Shown: positions 56,885 to 64,000 of the stretch, in pieces
How the letters are laid out: each line of letters opens with the position of its first letter
How positions within the stretch are numbered: position 1 is the stretch's first letter
Assembly: GCA_004335835.1 (NCBI GenBank)
Contig: RWJK01001679.1
Location: 43,516 to 107,515, forward strand
Source: Scenedesmus sp. ARA3
Taxonomy: Eukaryota > Chlorophyta > Chlorophyceae > Sphaeropleales > Scenedesmaceae
Reading direction: 5' to 3'
DNA: 64,000 nt
The notes under the pieces: generated by a model
Database searches by the model: none
What the model saw: only the letters and a program-made list of their open reading frames with translations
Told to the model about the DNA's origin: nothing
Position numbers and translations under genes: made by a program

Positions 56885-59800
56885 TCAATCGCAACTTCTC
56901 CTCCCCTCAGCCCGCCTTCCTGCCTGAGCTGGGTGATGAACTAGGCCAAGCCCTGATCGAAGCGTGGGGCTTCACCGCCTGCCTTGCTGACCTGCTGGGG
57001 GCGCCTCCCTTCAGCATGGAGGCGCTACTGGGTGGGCTACAGCAGGGCAGCAGCAGCGGGCTGCTGGGGCTGCTGCACGTGCTGCTGCTGCGGCAGGCGC
57101 AGGCAGACATGGAGGAGGCACACGCCACTGGCGTGCTGCAGGTGGGTGGGTGGATGGGTGGTTGGAGCAGAAAAGGGTGCCTGTTATGCTGTGTTGGGGA
57201 TTGATGCTGTGGTGGTGAGTGATGCATCGGGGCAGTGGTCGACACCTGGCCACAGCGTGCTGCAGGTGGGAGGGTGGATAGGTGGGTGGGGCGGAGCGGT
57301 GCTTCTGTGTTGGGCTAATGTTGTGGCGAGGAGTGGTCAGATTGGGATGGGTGGCTTGGGTAGAAGGAATGTTTTATGATGCTTTGGTGGGGAGTGATAA
57401 CTTGGGTCGTTGGTCACAAGCGGGTAGCTGCCAGCAGGCTGGGGGTAGTTTATCAGAGCCGCAACGCGTCAAACCTTGCGGATGCGGAACTGCAGCGGTG
57501 TGTCGCTTCTGTGGCACCTGCGATCGCTCCAAGCTCACCATCACACGCCTCTGCTGCCGCCGCCGCTACGGCCGCCGCCGCCACTGCTGCTGAACCCTCG
57601 CAGTCGCCGCAGATCCACCTGTGTGACCGCACGCTGGTGGCAGCAGCGCAGCGCTTGGAAGAAGCCTGGGCGTGGGGCCTGGACCCTGACCTGTGGCGGG
57701 CCCACCTGGGGCCTGCCACCTGGCCTGAGGTGCTGCGGCAGCACGCACTGGCCTCAGGGGCGGGCGGCAGCAGGTACCCGCTGAAGCAGCAGCCGGCTGC
57801 TGCTGAGGTGAGCTGTTGGGGTCCGGTTGGAGCAGCGTTGTGGGTGGGGGCGGGCATGTGGGCGTCACGGTGTTGGGGAGGGGGTGGGGCGGCAGGAGGT
57901 ATTACATACTTGAGATCGCTTAACTGAGCAACTGCCCCTCCTTCTGTTCGCGTCCCACGCCAATCTTTCAACCCACTGTCCACCGGACACCTGTGCAAAT
58001 CATGTGCAGGGCCCAGACGGCGCAGCAGCAGCGCCGGCAAAGATGAAGCGCTTCCGCGGCGGCCCCTCTGCCGGCTATGAGGGCGAGGACATACTGCCAG
58101 GTGGCACACCAGAGGGCCCTCAGGCCTGAAATACTACACACTCGAGATAACTAACTGAGCAATGGCTCCTCCTGCTGCTCGCCTCCCGCGCTAATCCTTC
58201 CAACCCCTTGACCTACTCGACTGTTCATTTCATGTACACAGGGCCCGGACGGCGCAGCAGCGGCGCCGGCCAAGAAGAAGCGCTTCCGCGGCGGCCCTGC
58301 TGCCGGCTACGAGGGCGAAGACATACTGCCAGGCGGCGCGCCAGACGGCCCGCTGAAGCTGCAGCTGCCGCAGCGCTTTGCTGAAGGCACGTGGATGGCT
58401 GCTGCGTGGCGGGTGCTGGCGGGAGTTGGGCCGGAGGGCATGTACGTCAACGATGTGAGTGTGTTGGCGGCTCCTGGCCATTGGGGTTGCTAAGGTGTGC
58501 TCCTCCTTCCATGCACATTATCGCAGGCTTGAACTTGATGCATGGTGTGCTTTGTCAACTACAAGTATGTCCCTGCCAATCATCTCTTTGGCAGCACGGT
58601 GTCCTTGGGGAGCGGGGCCTTGCGCAGCCTGGCGGGCAGCATGGCACGCACTGCTGTAGCGCAGCGCTTGACGTTATGCTGTCACACTGTGCCGCTGTCT
58701 ATGTGCAGCTGGTGCGCGTCATTGCTGAGCGCGGGCTGCGCAGCCTTGCGGGCAAGCACCCCGAGGCCAGCCTCACAGGGGCGCTCAGCAGGGAGGTGCT
58801 CTTCACGCGGCTCAAGCCGGGCACCTACGCGCTGCAGGTGGGGCGATGCATCAATCCTGTGATGTTATAACCTGCTGTAACATTTAACAATATGGTTTGA
58901 CCTGCTCAAGCCGGGCACATACGCGCTGCAGGTGGGGCGGGGCTGCCAGCAGTGTTGAAATAGAGTCATAACATGTTGTTTTTGCATCTCCCACTAAATT
59001 CCAGCCACGCAGGCAGCAACACGAGCTAGGCACGTTGTCGTGATTAGAAGCTCTGTTCTTGATGAGGCTCAAAGCAAGCAGGCTGTTCACACTTACTTTG
59101 AGCTGCACTGCTGCCGCCTTGCTGACACGCCTGCGCGTATGCTGTGTGTATGTGTCTGCTGTTGCTGTGTCAATCGCTGCTGCAGTCTATTGTTGCGTAC
59201 CACCAGCGCATGGCAGCTGCGGGCCAGACACCAGTAGTGGAGCCGCCTGCTGATGTGGCACGGCCTGATGGGGCTGCTGCTGCTGCCATGGACGCTGATG
59301 GGCATGATGATGAGGAAGAGGAAGAAGAAAGGTGAGGCCACAGCCTTGAAAAGTTTGATGAAACCGCCTGCTGATGTGGCACGGCCTGACGGGGCTGCTG
59401 CTGCTGCTGCTGCCATGGATGTTGACGGGCATGATGAGGAGGACGAGGAAGAAGAAAGGTACGCAGCCAGCTGAAGTGATCAGCTTGTCATGTTACACCC
59501 TATCCCTTTGCATAAGGCATTTTCATGATGGGCAATCACGCCAGCGCATCACTCACATAGAAACTCCATTACCGTACCCTGCTCTGCACTGCCCTGCTCA
59601 TGTCGTCACTGCAGCGATGAGGAGGAAGCATTTGCAGCAGTATAACGGTGCACTTCATGGTCCTGCTTGGCTCAAGAGATCAACACACACACCTGCCATC
59701 CCTCCCTTTCTTGCTCTGTTCTGCCCTTGCTGCAGTGACGAGGAGGAAGCGTTCGCAGCAGCCCCCGAGGACGCCCCCGGCTGCACCGCCTGGGCCGCAA

Positions 59801-60217
59801 CTCTAAAACACAGCGGCTACGACAGCCTGAGCCTGCAGCAGCGGCTGGAGGCGCTGCTGTGGCTGGGTGGGCTGGTGGGTGAGGGCCCTGGGGTGCGGGG
59901 ACGGCTGGAGGCACGGGAGCGGGAGGCGGCAGCGCTCCGAAAGCAGCTGCTGGAGGACGGCAGGGTGAGCACAGGGCACCTGATGACCATATAGTTGCAA
60001 GTGCTTAATTCTCAACTGTGCAACAGTGTGCTGTGAGTGTGGGTTCGGGGTGAGGTGCAGAGGCCGGTAGGCGGTGCTGCTAACAGCGGCAGGAGTGCTG
60101 TTTTAGGCTTTTGGAGTACTGCTGAATGAGCTCATGCCGATCTGTGTCAACTTGGATGTGCAATGAAGCAGAAACTCAGGAGCATAGCAGTCAGCGCTAG
60201 ACAGGTGATGCAAGAAA

Positions 60218-60253
<36 letters not shown>

Positions 60254-60883
60254 GCAGGCTGAGAAGAAGCGCCGCCAGGAGGAGGCTGCCCGCAGGCAGG
60301 AGGAGGCCGCTGCGCGGCAGCGTGCTGCAGCTGCTGCAGCACAACGACACCTTGAAGAGCTGCAGGTGGGGGCCTGCTGCCACTGCTGGGTTGGCCCCCT
60401 TGCGTTATATGGTGCTACAATGTCCTGTTGTTTGCAGTGAGTTTGCAGTTTTTATGTAAGCGTGCGGGCGAAGTGGGCATTGAATGTTGTGTGCATCACC
60501 TTGAGCAGCTGCAGGTGAGGGGCTGCTGTGATTGCTGGCCAGACGCATGCATCAGTTGTCCAGCTCTCTGTTCATACGCAGTGGCGCTTACTGTGCTGCT
60601 GCCGCTGCTGTTCATACTGTGTTGGCCTGTCACACCATGCAACACCATCGATGGTAAAGCAACGTGAAGCAGCATGATAGAGCATGCAACAGCAACATTG
60701 CTGCTGCGCTTTTGTACCCGTTGCAGGCCAAGCAAGCAGCTGGGGAAGATGTGCCTGCTGATGTGATGGCAGCAGCAGTGGCAGCAGCAGCAGCAGCAGC
60801 AGCAGCAAGTGGCGGCACAGCAGGCGCTGCCTCAAGGGCAGTCACGCCTTCACCAGCAGCAGCAGCTGCAGCATCACCAACAC

Positions 60884-60917
<34 letters not shown>

Positions 60918-62038
60918 TGCAGCACCTAAAGCAGAACTTCAGCCTGCCAGCGAGCAGCAGCAGCGAGAGACGACAGCAGCAGCAGCAGCAGCAACAGCAC
61001 CTGCAGACACCACACCTGCTGCTCCTGCTGACCAGCAGCAACTACCAGCCACACCGCAGCCCGGCGAGCCACACCAGCAGCAGCAGCAGCAGGATGCAGC
61101 TGGCACTAGCCCAATGCCTGCAGATGCAGCAGATGCAGCGGGACAACCAGCATCCACTCAGCAGCAGCAGCAGCAGCAGCAGACTCCACCTGCGGCAGCC
61201 CAACCGCAGCAGCAGCAGCAGCAGCAGCAGCAGCCGGAGCTTTCACCAGAGTCGCTGAAGCAGCAGCAGCTGGAAGCGCAGCGTGCCGCTGAGGCAGAAG
61301 CAGCAGCAGCAGCTGAGTCAACGAGGCGTGCTGTGCGTGCTGAGGCCATCCGGCGGTGCGAGGAGCTCAACTGCCTGCGGTTAGAGCCGCTGGGTTTAGA
61401 TCGGCGTTATAACAGGTACTGGCTGCTGACGTGTCCCGACTTTGCGGCCCTGGCTGGCTATGCTGGGCGGGCGGGAGATCTGGAGGCGGCTGCGAAGCTG
61501 TTAGGTGAGTTGTTACTTTTGGTTGTCACTTTTGGATGTCGGTAAGCGAGTTTGCGGCATTTGGTGGGTGCAGCAAGCATGATTTGTGTGGTGGTGTGTT
61601 AGCAGGACGCCTGCTGTGCAGCGGCCGGCCTGCATGGTGTTGCCTGCAAGGCTTGCGGGCACCATCAATATGCTTGATTTTGTGTGGCGACCTTTGTTTG
61701 CATGCTGCTGCTGCTGCTGCTGCTGTTGCTGCGCAGGCACCCCGCGTGACGCCAATGCTGGGCGCATCTTTGTGGAGCCTGCTGCTGCTGGCGGCCGCTG
61801 GAGGGTGCTGCTGCGCACACAGCAGCTGGACCAGCTCAAGCAGGTGCGACAGTGTTTTGAATGGTCATATGTGTGGCAAGTAGCAACCAGTGGGTGCGCA
61901 GCAGGTGCTGCTGTGCTTCAGATTGCACAGGGACACGACACAGTGCTGCCTGGACTACAGTATGCTTGCAACATGGTATGCAACATACCAAGCAAGCCGT
62001 ACTTTAGCTGTGCTGACTGCTGTCGCCATCGTCTCACC

Positions 62039-62076
<38 letters not shown>

Positions 62077-62639
62077 GTGCTGTCAGGTGCTGGAGCCGCG
62101 GGGCCTACGTGAGGGTCAGCTGCACCAGGCGCTGCTGCGGGTGGAGGCGTCAGTGCGCGCAGCAATGCCGGCTGGCCCCTTGGCCATGCCGCGGCCTCTA
62201 GGTGTGACAGCTGCATCAACTTGCGCCCTTCTATGCCAATGCAGTAGAAGCAGTGATGCAGCTTCCGTGCAAAAGGCTTTTTGTTGAGTGCACCGTCAAT
62301 GCGGGCTTTGTTTGTGTCCTTTTCATGGCACAGCTCTCTTTGCGCAGTGCTGCGGCGGTTGGCCGCAGCTATGAAGAGGACGCAAATAGCACAAATCTTC
62401 ATGTGCACGGCCAAATCATGAGGCATGTTACAGGCTCAAACGGATTGTGCGCCTGCTACTGCTGGTTTGTGATCCGTCGTACATTTTATAATCCTGCAGG
62501 GCAGCAGCCGCCTGAGCAGCAGCGGGCAGCGCGGGAGGCTGCCGGGCGCTGGCTGGCCAGCCAACCGCTGCTGGCCGCCAGCCTCACCAGCAGCAGCCAG
62601 CAGCAGTCCATTGAGGCAGCACTCAGCAGCGCTGCAGAC

Positions 62640-62686
<47 letters not shown>

Positions 62687-63745
62687 GGATGCAGACACAG
62701 GGGATGCAATGCAGCTGGATTTGGTGGTGAAGGATGAGGAAGGCGAAGTAGCAGCAGCAGATGAGGATGCAGCAGGTGCCGATGGAGGTGGTGGCAGCAG
62801 TGAGCAGCAGGATGCGTTTGGGCCTGTAGTGATGCAGCTGAAGCGAGACATGCTGCAAGTGGAAGCGCTGCTGGCAGACACCCTCAAGGTGCGGCGGCTG
62901 ATTTGTATTAGTGTGCCTTAATTGAATGTGTGTACCTTTTAAGGGATGAGATGAATGCAAGCAATTGCACGACATCATGCAGTCTCAAGGGTACTAGAGC
63001 AGCACCTTCAGCATTGACTCACCAACATGCGGTCATCATCAAATGACGCCAGCCTGACCTCTGCACATGCTCCCAGCCATGATGCACACTCCCTGCTGCC
63101 TTTCAGAACCCGTCTGTGCATTGCTCTGCAGGTGACCACGCCCCACTTTGACCACCAAGCCTGGGTGCAGTCTGTCGCAGCTGCCAGCAGCCTCAGCACC
63201 CTCCGGTCAAACCTAGCGCAGCTCGAAGATGCCCTCACACACGAGGGCCAGGGCCTTGAGAAAGGCAAGAAGACCCGCGGTCAAGCCAAGGCAGAGAGTG
63301 AGCGCATTCCGCTGCTGTCGCCTGCCTGGCATGTGTTATCGGGCACGCCTTGTGTTAAAGGAGCATGGCTGGGGTGCGGGGCAGAGGTGCCAGCAGCTGC
63401 GATAGGAGCTGATGGGCTCCTGCAGCCAGTGCCGCTGGTGCAGCCAGCTGCCGCAGCAGCAGCTGCTGTATTAGGTGCACCTGACGGTGCTGCTGATGCA
63501 GCAGCGGGTGGCGAGTTGGCTGCTGTAAGCCATGAGCAGCAGCAGCAGCAGCAAGAAGCTGAGGCGGCGGCGCAGCAGCGGCAGCAGCAGCAGCGGCAGG
63601 AGGCGCTTGCCAGCCTCGCCTGGCTGCCTGCTACTGCTGCTGCGCTGAGCTTGCGCGTTGCTGCGCTTGATGCTGTGCTGCAATATCCGCAGCTGGGGCC
63701 GCAGCGGGCGCAGCTGACAGGCAGGGAGTGCTTGGCGCGCTACAG
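53322..63745 (+). CDS. RLT: Homeobox-DDT-WHIM protein, RINGLET (RLT)-like ISWI partner; 3' end outside window
   Basis: Accessory subunit of plant-type ISWI remodellers. Twenty exons: 53322-53496, 53578-53697, 54035-54108, 54594-55025, 55323-55495, 55703-55787, 56003-56098, 56351-56713, 56911-57141, 57457-57807, 58242-58454, 58709-58837, 59186-59331, 59736-59964, 60258-60365, 60727-61504, 61737-61843, 62087-62201, 62500-62888, 63132-63745; phases agree, at least 1642 residues, ending at a donor in phase 2. Homeodomain (~80-138) is split over exons 2-4: KTPLQKEVLEASYQ, LAERIGLTEEQVN, SWFNGKRRRDKKK. Exons 7-8 are a Glu/Arg coiled coil with the AT-hook-like GRGPRIGRPP. Exon 9 is the DDT domain (507-583: LGQALIEAWGFTACLADLLG, LGLLHVLLLRQAQADMEEA); exon 10 has AWAWGLDPDLWRAHLG and TWPEVLRQHALASGAG; exons 11-12 the HARE-HTH (EGTWMAAAWRVLAGVGPEGM, EVLFTRLKPGTYALQ); exon 16 the WHIM core CLRLEPLGLDRRYNRYWLL. 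Exon 1's donor (gtgtgt) and exon 10's start are the least certain. Confidence 0.92.
55615..55698 (+). repeat. (CTG)28 tract abutting a splice acceptor
   Basis: Twenty-eight perfect CTG units end two bases before the acceptor AG (55701-55702) of exon 6 of the homeobox-DDT gene. It is the longest pure triplet tract in the window and appears to serve as the pyrimidine tract of the intron. Confidence 0.97.
57243..57290 (+). repeat. Echo of the 3' edge of homeobox-DDT exon 9
   Basis: gcgtgctgcaggtgggagggtggataggtgg parallels the exon end and donor at 57131-57165. It lies downstream in intron 9. Confidence 0.85.
57905..58137 (+). repeat. Echo of homeobox-DDT exon 11 start plus ~100 bp of intron
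   Basis: Unit 57905-58137 is duplicated at 58140-58350. The copy has its own acceptor (catgtgcag) and reads PAKMKRFRGGPSAGYEGEDI against the real PAKKKRFRGGPAAGYEGEDI, then runs into TGA at about 58127. Splicing into it would truncate the protein. Confidence 0.94.
58604..58646 (+). repeat. Echo of homeobox-DDT exon 12 (5' part)
   Basis: GALRSLAGSMA here mirrors RGLRSLAGKHP in exon 12 (58728-58765), at DNA level ttgcgcagcctggcgggca against ctgcgcagccttgcgggca. Confidence 0.75.
58895..58940 (+). repeat. Echo of the 3' edge of homeobox-DDT exon 12
   Basis: Copies LKPGTYALQ and the donor (ctcaagccgggcacatacgc then gctgcag|gtgggg) from 58810-58845, about 92 bp downstream. Confidence 0.93.
59358..59461 (+). 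repeat. Echo of the 3' half of homeobox-DDT exon 13
   Basis: About 100-bp copy of 59235-59333, encoding [20 protein letters not shown] against PPADVARPDGAAAAAMDADG, followed by an acidic run and a gtacgc donor. Confidence 0.95.
59585..59641 (+). repeat. Echo of the 5' edge of homeobox-DDT exon 14
   Basis: Acceptor plus DEEEAFAAV, parallel to 59714-59761 (gctgcag|T GACGAGGAGGAAGC). Confidence 0.92.
60491..60530 (+). repeat. Echo of the 3' edge of homeobox-DDT exon 15
   Basis: caccttgagcagctgcag|gtgagg resembles the exon end at 60346-60371 (caccttgaagagctgcag|gtgggg). The following intron bases also match. Confidence 0.87.
62641..62685 (+). repeat. (CAG)15 tract read as poly-Ala
   Basis: Fifteen CAG units in exon 19 of the homeobox-DDT gene, translated in the GCA frame as alanine. 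The same tract type is read as Gln or Ser in other exons. Confidence 0.93.
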
Positions 63746-64000
63746 GTGAGGCTGTTGTAGGGCTTGGACGAAAGGTGTGCGTGTTGCACTTGTTGTCGCC
63801 GTGACGCTGACGGTGTGGCGTCTCTGGTGTGATGGTCGAAGGGAGTTGCTGTTGTGTAGAACTGCTGTTGGCCTCCTGCTGTGGTCCAATCTAGAAGGCC
63901 TGCTGTAGTCCAGGGCACGCAAGCAGCTCGGTAGCTAGGCAGGGAAACAAAACTGGATTGCAACCAGCTCAATTTGCCTATGCCGCTGCTGCTGCTGCTG
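63746..64000 (+). other. Partial last intron of the homeobox-DDT gene
   Basis: Begins with gtgagg after phase 2 and reaches the window edge in a (CTG)n run, which in this genome commonly announces an acceptor; the next exon is probably just outside. Confidence 0.7.

Noticed and set aside
57905..58137. Alternative real exon 11 of the homeobox-DDT gene
   Set aside because: Its frame ends in TGA and its possible donor gives the wrong phase; the downstream copy continues into the HARE-HTH domain.
942..62685. Triplet tracts as transposon remnants
   Set aside because: They are simple repeats without terminal repeats, target duplications or element-coded proteins; no transposase, reverse transcriptase or integrase was seen anywhere in the window.

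Overview
This is a nuclear contig fragment from a green alga. The evidence is nuclear, intron-bearing genes for a chloroplast photosystem I subunit (PsaI) and a plastid ribosomal protein S10, land-plant/green-lineage gene families throughout, short exons with GT-AG introns, and very abundant CAG/CTG triplet tracts. A nuclear PSAI is known from chlorophycean algae such as Chlamydomonas, whereas Chlorella-type algae and land plants keep psaI in the plastid. I therefore infer a chlorophycean, possibly Sphaeropleales (Scenedesmus/Tetradesmus-like); the genus is a guess.

Layout: (1) 246-1352 (+), last exon of an unrecognised gene with a coding 48-bp minisatellite and a 94-base assembly gap. (2) 2698-4840 (+), leucine-rich-repeat protein, 5 exons. 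(3) 6059-10664 (-), alanine-glyoxylate aminotransferase 2 type, 9 exons. (4) 12236-17758 (-), long-chain acyl-CoA synthetase, 12 exons. (5) 19042-20827 (+), PSAI, 3 exons. (6) 22066-22596 (+), plastid ribosomal protein S10, intronless. (7) 24490-30944 (-), RBBP5/Swd1 WD40 subunit of COMPASS, 14 exons. (8) 31399-35434 (+), TBC1D13-type Rab GAP, 8 exons. (9) 36192-41069 (+), Gln/Ala/Ser-rich single-pass membrane protein with four WGW-Cys repeats. (10) 43113-45588 (-), cyclin C, 6 exons. (11) 46134-49488 (+), START-domain membrane protein with a 10-nt microexon, 9 exons. (12) 53322 to beyond the right-hand resolved exon at 63745 (+), homeobox-DDT-WHIM chromatin-remodelling protein of the RINGLET type, 20 exons resolved and incomplete. 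All exon chains were assembled by eye, checking GT/AG sites and codon phase at each junction. The genes do not form one pathway; three pairs (4/5, 7/8, 10/11) are divergent and may share promoters.

The main unexplained signal is architectural. Seven of the ten multi-exon genes carry degenerate copies of an exon edge, including its splice site, in the neighbouring intron, always in the same orientation. Copies of a 5' exon edge lie upstream of the exon and copies of a 3' exon edge lie downstream. Some are tandem arrays of about 120-bp units, and some span about 235 bp. I call them exon-edge echoes; they look like tandem duplications across splice junctions and may be a mechanism of intron growth and of cryptic or alternative splice sites. 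Two further patterns run across the window. (CTG)n tracts on the sense strand abut many splice acceptors, while (CAG)n tracts lie in exons. The sense strand is also G+T-rich downstream of stop codons, which marks long 3' transcribed regions.
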